A DNA stretch of 64,000 nucleotides from Tolypothrix brevis GSE-NOS-MK-07-07A (GTDB lineage Bacteria; Cyanobacteriota; Cyanobacteriia; Cyanobacteriales; Nostocaceae): contig JAHHIJ010000028.1 in NCBI GenBank assembly GCA_019358985.1, positions 28,177 to 92,176 on the forward strand, read 5' to 3'. Under the pieces are notes generated by a model. It had not been told where the DNA came from. It did no database searches and saw nothing but the letters and a program-made list of their open reading frames with translations. Positions within the stretch are counted from its first letter, which is position 1, and each line of letters starts with the position of its first letter. The translations under genes were made by a program, and so were the position numbers. Below are positions 55,363-63,844 of the stretch, piece by piece.

Positions 55363-56391
55363 ATGACAGTACTTCGTATCCTTCATTTAGTTGGGTCTGC
55401 ACACAATGATTTTTACTGTGATTTGTCACGCCTTTACGCTCAAGATTGTCTGGTAGCAACGGCAGATCCATCGCGCTATGACTTTCAGATTGCATACATC
55501 ACACCTGATCGGCAGTGGCAATTTCCTCCCTCACTCAGCCCTGAAGATATTGCTGACGCCAAACCGATTTCTCTGTTTGATGCCATCAAGTTTATAACAG
55601 CGCAAAACATTGACCTCGTGTTACCACAAATGTTTTGTATCCCTGGAATGACTCACTACCGCGCACTATTAGACCTGCTTAAGATACCTTACATAGGTAA
55701 TACTCCGGATATCATGGCAATAGCGAGCCACAAAGCCAGAACCAAGGCAATTGTCGAAGCAGCAGGGGTGAAAGTGCCTCGTGGAGAAGTACTCCTGAAA
55801 GCAGACGTTCCGACAATTAGACCTCCAGCGATCGTCAAACCCGTAAGTTCCGACAACTCTTTAGGGATGGATTTAGTCAAAGAGGCTACTGACTATGACG
55901 CTGCCCTGAAGAAAGCATTTGAATATGCTTCGGAGGTCATTGTAGAAGAATTCATCGAACTCGGTCGAGAAGTCAGATGCGGCATCATTGTCAAAGACGG
56001 GGAACTAATCGGTTTACCCCTTGAAGAGTATCTGTTAGACCCCCATTCCAAACCCATTCGCAACCATGCTGATAAACTGCAACAAACGGAGGATGGCAAC
56101 TTACGTTTTGCCGCTAAAGATAATATCAAGTCTTGGATTGTAGACCCTAATGACCCGATGACCCAAAAGGTTCAGCAAGTGGCTAAGAAGTGTCATCAGG
56201 CTTTGGGTTGCCGTCACTACAGTTTATTTGACTTCCGCATCGATCCAGAGGGACAACCTTGGTTCTTAGAAGCTGGGTTGTATTGTTCTTTTGCCCCCAA
56301 AAGTGTGATTTCCTCTATGGCTGCATCTGCGGGAATCCCTTTAAATGAGTTATTGATGATGGCGATTAATGAAACGTTGGGCATGATATAA
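55363..56391 (+). CDS. mysD: D-Ala-D-Ala ligase-like ATP-grasp enzyme, probable MysD
   Basis: The 342-residue ATP-grasp protein closely resembles MysD, the ligase that joins an amino acid to mycosporine-glycine to give a disubstituted mycosporine-like amino acid such as shinorine or porphyra-334. Recognisable blocks: MTVLRILHLVGSAHNDFYCD, LPQMFCIPGMTHYRALLDLL, VKPVSSDNSLG (ATP-grasp), GREVRCGIIVKDGELIGLPLEE and WFLEAGLYCSFAPKSV. True Ddl enzymes differ at the N-terminus. No mysA, mysB or mysC is in the window; the neighbour is an antiporter. An unrelated dipeptide ligase is the alternative. Confidence 0.78.
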   Translation: MTVLRILHLVGSAHNDFYCDLSRLYAQDCLVATADPSRYDFQIAYITPDRQWQFPPSLSPEDIADAKPISLFDAIKFITAQNIDLVLPQMFCIPGMTHYRALLDLLKIPYIGNTPDIMAIASHKARTKAIVEAAGVKVPRGEVLLKADVPTIRPPAIVKPVSSDNSLGMDLVKEATDYDAALKKAFEYASEVIVEEFIELGREVRCGIIVKDGELIGLPLEEYLLDPHSKPIRNHADKLQQTEDGNLRFAAKDNIKSWIVDPNDPMTQKVQQVAKKCHQALGCRHYSLFDFRIDPEGQPWFLEAGLYCSFAPKSVISSMAASAGIPLNELLMMAINETLGMI

Positions 56392-56486
56392 TATATCGCA
56401 AATCACCTCTTTAGCTTTTTTGTGACTTGAAAAGGTTTAGTACTTGTGCGATCGGCGTCATGTTTGATTTAATATAAGCGATCGCT

Positions 56487-56858
56487 TTAAAACTTCACTA
56501 AACCAAGACTGATTTGAATTGCTTTATCTACTTGTTCCATAGTTTCTGGGTTCAGATTTCCTAAACGTTTAATTAGTCTCTGTTTGTCAATTGAACGAAT
56601 CTGATTGAGGAGTGCAACCGAATCAACCGCCAAACCCCCTTTTGGCGCTTTAATCAACACTTCGGTAGGATAAAATGGTTCTTCAAATTGAGACGTAATA
56701 GCAGCTACAACAGTGATAGCGCTGTATTGATTAGAAACATCATTTTGCAAAATCAAAGCTGGACGGGTTTTTTTAATCTCTGCACCGATAGTTGGATCGA
56801 AATTGACTAAGTAAATCTCACCTCGTTGTGGATGAGTTACTTTTCGTTTTTCTGCCAC
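56487..56858 (-). CDS. mazF: MazF/PemK-family toxin
   Basis: The 123-residue endoribonuclease toxin has the family pattern PQRGEIYLVNFDPTIGAEIK, then TRPALILQND, with the catalytic Arg, and VVAAITS with the catalytic Thr/Ser. It would cut mRNA at short motifs. Its start overlaps the upstream antitoxin gene by 22 bp, the usual translational coupling. It appears complete, with a C-terminal LGLVKF. Confidence 0.92.
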   Translation of the reverse strand: MAEKRKVTHPQRGEIYLVNFDPTIGAEIKKTRPALILQNDVSNQYSAITVVAAITSQFEEPFYPTEVLIKAPKGGLAVDSVALLNQIRSIDKQRLIKRLGNLNPETMEQVDKAIQISLGLVKF

Positions 56859-57085
56859 GCTTCTTCTTCTTCCAAGTAAAATGATTCTTCAGCCAATTTC
56901 AAATCGCGTTCAGCCCTGCGAATGGCTCCCTCTTTTAGTTGTTCTCTCAGGTCGGCTAACGCTTTCTGCTCGATATAATATTGCACGGCTTCGTTGATCA
57001 ATCGACTGCGATCGCCTTTTTCCGCCACTTGATCAATCAGTTTAATCGTCTCTTCTGGCAATGTGATATTCAGCCTGCGATGCAT
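56837..57085 (-). CDS. Ribbon-helix-helix antitoxin of the MazF pair
   Basis: The 82-residue protein starts MHRRLNITLPEETIKLIDQV, a CopG/MetJ-type RHH DNA-binding region, followed by an acidic helical tail (AEESFYLEEEEAWQKNEK) that should thread into the toxin. It probably autoregulates the operon. It is distinct from the shorter RHH proteins beside the two tnpB genes. Confidence 0.88.
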   Translation of the reverse strand: MHRRLNITLPEETIKLIDQVAEKGDRSRLINEAVQYYIEQKALADLREQLKEGAIRRAERDLKLAEESFYLEEEEAWQKNEK

Positions 57086-57212
57086 AATTTTTTATTTTTT
57101 GCTCTACTTTCATTCTACACATCTTTAGTGTGTATTGAATAGCTATTAAAAAATCTAACAAAGTTGCAGACGGTAAAGATTGTTACTTTAGACATGATTT
57201 AGGGCAACTTAT

Positions 57213-57259
57213 GTGACATACTCCTACACTGACTGAGTACAGTACAGTGTAGGCTTCTC
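57213..57259 (-). ncRNA. Right-end hairpin / likely 3' part of the TnpB omega RNA, unit 2
   Basis: On the minus strand GAGAAGCCTACACTG pairs with CAGTGTAGG and ends GGAGTATGTCAC, overlapping the last codons and stop of tnpB. The pattern matches unit 1 at 40959-41003 in the GAGAAGCC.ACACT start and the GGAG.ATGTCAC end. Overlap of the coding 3' end with the guide-RNA scaffold is typical of TnpB elements. Confidence 0.65.
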
Positions 57260-58456
57260 ACCAAATCCAGCTATTGCTTCGGATACTCGATGAGCTTTAA
57301 GAACGGAATGCCCTGCCGCTCTATTTTTTATATTCAACGCCGCATTATGATCACGGTCAAGACTGCATTTACAATTAGGGCAGTCGTGCCATCTTTCATG
57401 CAGATTCTTAGGAACTTTTACCCCACAATTAGAACAATCTTGTGATGTGCCTGATGGATTCACAGCAATTACCAACAACCCCGCATTTTCGGCTTTGGTA
57501 GTCAGTATTGATAAGAAACTACTCCATCCTGCATCATGTACAGATTTTGCCAACATCGAACGAGAAAGACCTTTGACGTTTAAATCTTCGTGAACTACAA
57601 CATCATATTCTTTCAGTAGATTATTGGCAGTTTTAAAGTGAAAGTCTTTGCGCTTATCAGCTACTTTTTTATGCTGTTTGGCGACTTTCTTGATAGCTTT
57701 TTTGCGCCGATTGCTTCCTTTCTTACGGCGTGAAATGCGTTTTTGAATGACCCGCAATTGCTTCTGAGCCTTGCGATAGTGTTGAGGAATTGAAACAACA
57801 TCACCATCGGAAGTTGTCAAAAAATCTTTTAAACCAAGGTCAATACCTGTAATTGAATCCGCATTGAAATCAGGCTTAATAGTTGGGGCTGTTGTATCTT
57901 CAAGGCTTAAAGTCAAATAATAACCACTTGACTCTTTTTTGGTAACAGATGCAGTCTTGATTTTAAAACCATCTGGGATAGGGCGATGTAAAATAACTTT
58001 AACTATGCCGAACATCGGTAAAGTTATTAAATTACCTTGCAAACACCCATCCTTCATCTGTGGATAAGTAAAAGTTCTGTATCGGTCACGAGATTTAAAA
58101 CGAGGTCGTCCACTTCGTTTTCCACTGCTATCACCTTTTAAAAATCTGTCAAAAGTTACCTTAACTCGTTTAACTATATCCTGTAGCACCTGCGAGTAAA
58201 TTTCGCCGTACCAAGGATGAGTTTTTTTAAGCTGTGGTAGCGTTTTCTTTTGACTGTAATAGTCTGGGTTATCCCGTAATTCTGGTATATGACAAACAAG
58301 AGGACAAGCGTTAATCGGTGAACGATTGCGCTCATACCAATCAAACCTATCAGCCAACAAGTAATTATATTGAGCGCATAGCATAGACAACCATCTGTCT
58401 ATCTCTATAGCCTGCTTTATTGTTGGTCGTAGTTTGTACTGGTACGCTGTCCGCAT
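57224..58456 (-). mobile_element. tnpB: TnpB RNA-guided nuclease (IS200/IS605-type OrfB), unit 2
   Basis: This 410-residue TnpB begins [20 protein letters not shown]. RuvC residues D206 (GIDLG), E290 (HEDLN) and D369 (DRDHNAA) and zinc-finger Cys 341, 344, 359 and 362 are all present, with the same numbering as unit 1. The two proteins are clearly paralogous but well diverged. No TnpA adjoins it. The extra C-terminal tail ([14 protein letters not shown]) comes from the right-end hairpin being read as coding. Its start is 63 bp from a divergent RHH gene. Likely active. Confidence 0.92.
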
Positions 58457-58481
58457 TTATTTGTCGTCTCCTTGTTGCAAC

Positions 58482-58492
58482 TATGATAACAT
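58482..58492. promoter_or_regulatory. Shared 11-bp element in the RHH-tnpB intergenic region (unit 2)
   Basis: TATGATAACAT here equals ATGTTATCATA on the tnpB strand, identical to 39735-39745. Its position relative to the tnpB start differs by only 2 bp between the units (25 versus 27 bp). Confidence 0.5.
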
Positions 58493-58519
58493 GCATGTTG
58501 TGACATCGTAGTGACAAAT

Positions 58520-58687
58520 ATGAAAAATAAATATCTACAAATACGAATCAGTGAGCGTAGGCTCAATAAGTTTCGATTGTATTCAGTCTTAAAAGACAAA
58601 ACGATGACTCAAATACTTGAAGACTTCATTGACTCGTTACCAGCCACAGAGAGAGGCAATTCGTCATCGATCAACAAGCGGAATTAA
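58520..58687 (+). CDS. Small ribbon-helix-helix-like protein divergent from tnpB (unit 2)
   Basis: This 55-residue frame reads MKNKYLQIRISERRLNKFRL, then LKDKTMTQILEDFIDSLPAT. It is homologous to the protein at 39545-39709, with identical MKNK, R-I-S-E-R-R-L, D-K-T-x-T and I-D-S-L positions. The short beta strand followed by two helices fits the MetJ/Arc fold. Start-to-start distance to the divergent tnpB is 63 bp, as in unit 1. The end of the gene lies in a large palindrome. Confidence 0.75.
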   Translation: MKNKYLQIRISERRLNKFRLYSVLKDKTMTQILEDFIDSLPATERGNSSSINKRN

Positions 58688-58709
58688 ACGCAGTTTAATT
58701 CCGCTTGTT
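58673..58709. repeat. Perfect 17-bp inverted repeat at the end of the RHH gene
   Basis: AACAAGCGGAATTAAAC, loop GCA, GTTTAATTCCGCTTGTT. The left arm contains the stop codon of the RHH gene. It may be its terminator, or the left-end hairpin of the element, in which case the RHH gene is inside the mobile unit. Confidence 0.75.
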
Positions 58710-58711
58710 GG

Positions 58712-59161
58712 TCAATTCCTCATTGCCCAGAATTCATCCCACACCTCCCTTCGGGTAGGATGTGGGGCTTCTTCTGCCTTAGCTAAATCCTGTAGGACTT
58801 CTTCAGCCGACTGATATCGCTTTTGAAAGTCAAAAGCCACCATTTTATCTAAAATATCAGCCAATTCCTGAGAAGTCTGTTCTACAACATGTCTCCAAGC
58901 AAGTTCTGTTGTCGATTCTCGTTCAAGGTTTTTAGCAGATATTCCAGTTAAAGCTTCAATGGCAATCATTCCCAGAGCATAGATATCGCTGTTTAATCTG
59001 GGATGTCCCATAAACTGCTCAGGAGGTGCATAACCCACAGTACCTATCGCTACTGTGGAATTTTCTGCTTGCATCTGAAGCTGAATTTGTTTAACTGCAC
59101 CAAAGTCAATTAAAACGATTCGTCGATCTTGTTTGCGTCTAATACCGAAAATATGCGTTAT
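58712..59161 (-). pseudogene. Serine/threonine protein kinase fragment lacking the N-lobe
   Basis: The open frame reads IRRKQDRRIVLIDFGAVKQI, GTVGYAPPEQFMGHPRLNSD and IYALGMIAIEALTGI, i.e. the DFG, APE-type and following subdomains of an Hanks-type kinase C-lobe, and ends within the C-lobe tail QRYQSAEEVLQDLAKAEE. The ATP-binding N-lobe and HRD catalytic loop are missing; the frame is cut at 59162 by a repeat element. The last 18 codons (APHPTRREVWDEFWAMRN) are transposon right-end DNA. A product from an internal ATG would be inactive. Confidence 0.85.
58722..58775 (-). mobile_element. Orphan right end of a lost TnpB-type element
   Basis: On the minus strand GAAGCCCCACATCCTACCC pairs with GGGAGGTGTGGG around GAA, and GATGAATTCTGGGCA follows. 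This is a common right-end hairpin of IS200/IS605-type elements but differs from the ends of units 1 and 2. No tnpB adjoins it on its 5' side, where the kinase fragment is now joined instead. Confidence 0.6.
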
Positions 59162-59164
59162 CTA

Positions 59165-59222
59165 GAACCCCCTAGAGACGTAGCATTGCTACGTCTCTAC
59201 ATTCTTTTTCACGCTTATGTCT
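59165..59222. repeat. Repeat element truncating the kinase gene
   Basis: ATATGCGTTATCTAGAACC at about 59151 leads into the hairpin 59172-59200 and CGCTTATGTCTATT. It belongs to the GCAACGCATA...ACATCTCC family in inverted form. It separates the kinase fragment from glcF. Confidence 0.55.
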
Positions 59223-59223
59223 A

Positions 59224-60582
59224 TTAAACCTCCAACTTCACCCCTCGAATCGAATAATCCAACAATTCCATCGGATGCATCACAGAAATCTCCTTACCTT
59301 GCAACTTTAAATGTTTAGTAATTTGCAACGTACAACCAGGATTAGCAGAAGTAATTAAATCAGCGCCGGTATTCAACAAATTCTGCACCTTTTGCTTGCC
59401 CAATTCATCAGCAACATCCGGTTGCAGCATATTGTAAACTCCCGCACTTCCACAACACAAAGCCGCGTCTATTGGTTCCCTTAACTTCACACCTGGAATT
59501 TGCCGCAATAACTGACGCGGTTGCACACTAATCTTTTGTCCATGTAATAAATGACAAGCATCTTGATAAACTAAATTCAATGGTTTCTCGGTAATTGCTG
59601 ATAGTTTCGCCGTTAAACCAACCGTCGCTAAAAACTCTTGTGCATCCTTTACCTTACTAGCAAATTCCTTTGCCTTTTCGCAATATTCTGGGTCATCTTT
59701 TAACATATGACCGTATTCTTTTAAAGTATGACCGCAACCAGCCGCATTGATAATTATCGCATCCACATTAGTGTCAGCAAAACTATCAATCATCTGCCTC
59801 GCTAAAGCCTTCGCTTGTTCACTTTGTCCTTGATGTTCCGGAAGTGCGGCACAACAACCTTGGGATTTAGGAATAACAACCTCACAGCCATTCGCTGTTA
59901 AAACTCGCACCGTTGCTTCATTCACCGGCGAGAAAAATAGCCGTTGCACACAACCCAAAATCACCCCAACTCGATAACGTTTTTCACCTTTTGGCTTAAT
60001 AATAGTAGGCAAATTATCTTGAAAAGATTTTAAAGTAACTTCCGGCAAAATTGATTCCATTGCAGCCAAGCGGGGAGATATGCGTTCAAGTAAACCAGTC
60101 GATTGCACAACTTTCGGCAAACCCAACTTTTGATAAATCAACAATGGAACCAATAAAAATCTTAACCGATTCGGATAAGGAAACAGAGAAAATATCAATT
60201 GACGAAATAATTTATCCGGCAAACTGCGCGGATAATTCCTTTCAACTTGCGGACGAGTTGCCGAAATTAACTTGTCATACTGCACACCAGAAGGACAAGT
60301 AGTCACACAAGCAAGACATCCCAAACACGAATCAAAATGTTCCGCTGTCGCCTCATTTAGCGCAATTTCACCCTCATTAATTGCATCCATCAAATAGATT
60401 CTTCCTCGCGGAGAATCCATCTCCTTCCCAAGCACCCTATAACTAGGACAAGTCGCAAGACAAAACCCACAATGCACACAACTATCAATCAACTTTGGCT
60501 CAGGTGGATTCTTTTCATCAAACCCTTTCAAATTCTTCAAACTAGCCGTATTATTCTTTAAATTCTTATCTGAAACCTGCAT
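59224..60582 (-). CDS. glcF: Glycolate oxidase/dehydrogenase iron-sulfur subunit
   Basis: The 452-residue protein has two 4Fe-4S motifs (CVHCGFCLATCPSY near 36-49 and CLGCLACVTTCPSG near 88-101) and two CCG domains (SQGCCAALPEHQG and DAALCCGSAGVYN). It carries electrons from glycolate oxidation in the photorespiratory pathway towards the quinone pool. It is encoded directly downstream of glcE on the same strand (69-bp gap). The GlcD subunit is not in the window. Confidence 0.92.
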   Translation of the reverse strand: MQVSDKNLKNNTASLKNLKGFDEKNPPEPKLIDSCVHCGFCLATCPSYRVLGKEMDSPRGRIYLMDAINEGEIALNEATAEHFDSCLGCLACVTTCPSGVQYDKLISATRPQVERNYPRSLPDKLFRQLIFSLFPYPNRLRFLLVPLLIYQKLGLPKVVQSTGLLERISPRLAAMESILPEVTLKSFQDNLPTIIKPKGEKRYRVGVILGCVQRLFFSPVNEATVRVLTANGCEVVIPKSQGCCAALPEHQGQSEQAKALARQMIDSFADTNVDAIIINAAGCGHTLKEYGHMLKDDPEYCEKAKEFASKVKDAQEFLATVGLTAKLSAITEKPLNLVYQDACHLLHGQKISVQPRQLLRQIPGVKLREPIDAALCCGSAGVYNMLQPDVADELGKQKVQNLLNTGADLITSANPGCTLQITKHLKLQGKEISVMHPMELLDYSIRGVKLEV

Positions 60583-60651
60583 ACCTTTCCCCTCTTTCTT
60601 GGCTTCCTTGGCTTCTTCTCTTCGAGACGCTTCGCGAAGGCGGTTAGTTTC

Positions 60652-61935
60652 TCAAATCCCCGCCACAAAACGACCAGGACTTAAAATATTCTTACCATCA
60701 AACTGTTCCTTAATACCCCGCATAATCTGCAAAGCATTACCCGAATATCCCCACACATCTACCTTTTTTTTGACAGCAATCGGTGCAGATAAAATAGTGA
60801 GGAAACCCCTATTACTTTCACAAAGCGATCGCATCTTCAAAACCTCATTTTCACCCTCAAGCCGCAACACCCCTAAACCACTACTAATATGAATCAAACC
60901 CATCTCCACAGAAGTTAAAACTTCCACCGCAGCAGTAGGTAAAACTCCGATTTTGCAAGTAATTAAATCCATCACATCACAATGCATTTGCTCTCGCAAT
61001 TTCTGCCATAAATCAGCTTCATCTGCGGCAGAGTAAATTGCTCCTTGTAAACCCAACTTTTCCCCTACTTCTAAAAGTCGATTTGACTGTTCCTTCACAC
61101 TTTCAACTATACTTTGAAAGCGGGCGATTAATCCCAAACCGTTACCCAAAGCCAACTTAGACACCAGTTGACTTGAAAGCAAATCAGCTTGAGTTGGTGT
61201 CAGTGCAGAACCTCGCAGAGTTTCCGCAGCTTGAGATATAGCCTCATCCGTACCAGTTAGCACCACCGTCCCCGATATCTCCGGCAACGGATAAACTCGA
61301 AAAGTTGCTTGACTTATGATTCCAAGTGTGCTGTAAGCTCCAGTAAATAACTTCATCAAATCGTAGCCGGCAACATTTTTGACCACACGTCCCCCAGCTT
61401 TGGCAATTTGTCCATCAGCACGGACAAAGGTAATACCCAAAAGTTGATCGCGCACACTGCCGTAACGTTGTCGCAAAGAATTTGTATCAGCTGTGGCAAT
61501 AATCCCACCAATAGTTGCTGATTCTGGTGCGGTGGGGTCGAGAGCGAGAAATTGCCGATGTTCTGCTAAAATGGCTTGGAGCTTCGAGAATCTCATTCCC
61601 GCTTCTACGGTGACAGTCAAATCCCCAACTGCATGTTCAATTAATTTGTTAATGCGTTCGGTACTGATGACGACATCAATGCAAGTTCCTAAACCGCCCC
61701 AGCTGATTTTACTACAATTACCGCAGGTTAAAACGCGCCAGTTATTTTGGTGAGCGTGGGCGATCGCTTGTGCTAATTCTTCGGTAGTGTGAGGAATTAC
61801 AATGCAACTGGGAACACTTCCAGGCATTATCGCCTGTAAAATACGCTCTTGGCGACTAATTTCGATATTTTCCCATAGGCAGACAGAATTATCTTCCCCC
61901 ACGATAGATGCAAAACTAGAGGCTTTTGCTTTCAT
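60652..61935 (-). CDS. glcE: Glycolate oxidase FAD-binding subunit
   Basis: The 427-residue protein has an FAD-binding type 4 (PCMH) domain: CGNCSKISWGGLG, ALDPTAPESATIGGIIATAD, QRYGSVRDQLLGITFVRADG and VVKNVAGYDLMKLF, matching GlcE. It acts with GlcD and GlcF in glycolate dehydrogenase. The start ATG 61935 is well placed. The C-terminal end lies close to a GACGCTTCGCGAAGGCGG-type repeat (about 60619-60640) in the gap before glcF. Confidence 0.9.
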   Translation of the reverse strand: MKAKASSFASIVGEDNSVCLWENIEISRQERILQAIMPGSVPSCIVIPHTTEELAQAIAHAHQNNWRVLTCGNCSKISWGGLGTCIDVVISTERINKLIEHAVGDLTVTVEAGMRFSKLQAILAEHRQFLALDPTAPESATIGGIIATADTNSLRQRYGSVRDQLLGITFVRADGQIAKAGGRVVKNVAGYDLMKLFTGAYSTLGIISQATFRVYPLPEISGTVVLTGTDEAISQAAETLRGSALTPTQADLLSSQLVSKLALGNGLGLIARFQSIVESVKEQSNRLLEVGEKLGLQGAIYSAADEADLWQKLREQMHCDVMDLITCKIGVLPTAAVEVLTSVEMGLIHISSGLGVLRLEGENEVLKMRSLCESNRGFLTILSAPIAVKKKVDVWGYSGNALQIMRGIKEQFDGKNILSPGRFVAGI

Positions 61936-62020
61936 CAGTTTATTTTTGAATCCCTAAATCTAATGTACTGGTTAAATTAACCAAAAAATAAGTAATATCT
62001 TAAAACAGAGCATTGGGCAT

Positions 62021-62125
62021 ATAGCAATCCCATCAATAGAGCGTGAAAAGTTAGATTCCCGACTTCTTAAAGAAGTCGGGAATCTGAACACCGCGAATTT
62101 TCACTCTTTGATCTAAGATTGCTAT
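62021..62125. repeat. MITE-like element (ATAGCAATC ends) with an internal 14-15 bp hairpin
   Basis: ATAGCAATC (62021-62029) and GATTGCTAT (62117-62125) are perfect inverted ends. Inside, AGATTCCCGACTTCTT and AAGTCGGGAATCT (62053-62085) form a near-perfect hairpin. No open frame is present. Confidence 0.7.
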
Positions 62126-62126
62126 A

Positions 62127-62235
62127 TACAGGAGATTTCAGGTAAATGATGTACATGCGTAAAACCCAAAACCCGCTCACAGACGTAGCAGTGCTACGTC
62201 TCTACGTGTATTTAATCACAACGCAATCTGCTGTA
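62127..62235. repeat. MITE-like element (TACAGSAGATTTCAGG ... AATCTGCTGTA) with type A hairpin
   Basis: TACAGGAGATTTCAGGTAAA at the left and AATCTGCTGTA (62225-62235) at the right enclose the hairpin 62178-62204. It matches 29457-29570 and, inverted, 23712-23814, and abuts the element at 62021-62125. After it, AGAATC...GATTCT (62256-62288) is a further inverted repeat before the NDH-2 gene ends. Confidence 0.7.
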
Positions 62236-62328
62236 TGGTTTAAAATATAGCAAAGAGAATCACGATTTATTTAATAAACCGGGATTCTGACCACTCATAC
62301 TACTAACCAATAACTACTTTCTTGTTGT

Positions 62329-63687
62329 CTAAACGTTAACAGTCGGTATATTTTTATCCTGTTTGTAATAATTGGTATTTACTTCAACTTCTATTTCCTG
62401 GAGTGTTTCTCTACCTGTAATCAATCTTGCGCCACGATTGCGAGTAAAATAGTTCCAGCCCCACTGAATCATGACTACTAATTTGTTGTCAAACTCAATT
62501 AAGAAGTAGATGTGAATTAATAGCCAAAATAGCCAAGCCAAGAAACCTGTAAGTTTAATAAAGCCTAAATCCACAACGGCTAAATTTTGTCCAATCATTG
62601 CTAAACTACCGCGATCAATGTAGTTAAACGGTGGTAAAGTTTTACCTTTAAGTCTTAGTTGAATCAGTGAAGCTACGTATTCACCTTCTTGTTTGGCTAC
62701 TGGTGCGACACCGGGTAGGGGTTTGCCATTTTGATGAGAAAAATTCGCTAAATCGCCAACTACAAAAATATTAGAATATCCTTTGATACTCAAGTCAGGT
62801 TCAACAATCACTCGTCCAGCGCGATCGCATTCCGCATTTGTGCGTTTTGTCAAAACTTTTCCCATTGCCGAAGCTTTGACACCTGCTGCCCATAATACAG
62901 TTTTTGCGGCAATCTCTGTAATCCTATCATTTTGTTTGATAGTAACGACATCATCTTTAATATTCGTTACCAATGTTTTTGTTTGAACTGTGACACCCAT
63001 CCGCTTTAAAGATGCTTCCGCTTCGGCTGATAATTCGGGTGCGAAGGGTGGTAAAATGCGATCCATACCTTCGAGAAGCAAAACTTGCGCTTCGGAAGTG
63101 TCGATGTTGCGAAAATCTTCTTTGAGGGTGTGATATGCTAACTCTGCGATCGCACCTGCTAATTCTACACCGGTTGGACCACCACCAACAATGACAAATG
63201 TTAGCCAAGCACGCCGCACTTGGGGGTCAATTTCCTTTTCAGCAGCTTCAAAAGCCGTAAAGATGCGACGACGCATTAACAGCGCATCTTCTACAGTTTT
63301 CAAACCGGGTGCGAATTCTTCCCAATCATCTTTACCAAAGTAAGAATGTTTTGCACCTGTAGCAACAATTAATGTGTCGTAAGGTACTACTTCATCACCC
63401 AAAATCACTTTTTGCGCTTCTGGATCGATATCATTCACTTCACCTAGCAAAACTTTTGTATTTTTACTCTTACTCAGCACCGATCGCAATGGCGAAGAAA
63501 TATCAGCCGGAGATAACGCACCTGTGGCAACTTGATACAAAAGCGGTTGAAATAGATGAAAGTTCCTTTTATCAATCAGTGTAACGTTTACTGAAGCTTT
63601 GGCTAAGGCTTTCGCGGCATAAAGTCCACCAAAACCACCACCAACGATTATTACCTGATGGGGTGGCTGATTGTCAAGTGATTTCAT
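62329..63687 (-). CDS. Type II NADH dehydrogenase (NDH-2)
   Basis: The preferred start is ATG 63687 (MKSLDNQPPHQVIIVGGGFG), preceded at 9 bp by AAGGA; the longer form from TTG 63708 is less likely. The 452-residue flavoprotein has FAD (VGGGFGGLYAAKAL) and NAD(P)H (VIVGGGPTGVELAGAIAEL) dinucleotide motifs, DKRNFHLFQPLLYQVATGAL and a C-terminal membrane-associated stretch (AWLFWLLIHIYFLIEF). It oxidises NADH and passes electrons to plastoquinone without proton pumping. The cyanobacterial paralogue (NdbA, B or C type) is not determined. Confidence 0.9.
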   Translation of the reverse strand: MKSLDNQPPHQVIIVGGGFGGLYAAKALAKASVNVTLIDKRNFHLFQPLLYQVATGALSPADISSPLRSVLSKSKNTKVLLGEVNDIDPEAQKVILGDEVVPYDTLIVATGAKHSYFGKDDWEEFAPGLKTVEDALLMRRRIFTAFEAAEKEIDPQVRRAWLTFVIVGGGPTGVELAGAIAELAYHTLKEDFRNIDTSEAQVLLLEGMDRILPPFAPELSAEAEASLKRMGVTVQTKTLVTNIKDDVVTIKQNDRITEIAAKTVLWAAGVKASAMGKVLTKRTNAECDRAGRVIVEPDLSIKGYSNIFVVGDLANFSHQNGKPLPGVAPVAKQEGEYVASLIQLRLKGKTLPPFNYIDRGSLAMIGQNLAVVDLGFIKLTGFLAWLFWLLIHIYFLIEFDNKLVVMIQWGWNYFTRNRGARLITGRETLQEIEVEVNTNYYKQDKNIPTVNV

Positions 63688-63844
63688 AAGTAATGTTTCC
63701 TTTTTCAAGCTGCTGTTATTATTCTTAACAAATTTATTTGTATCAAGTTTGTTACATTTGTAGCTGTTTGCCTTGAACAGATGAAGATATGATGAAGGTA
63801 ATCAAAGCTACATTTAATCGCGTGTCCAGCAAATCATGCCTCTT

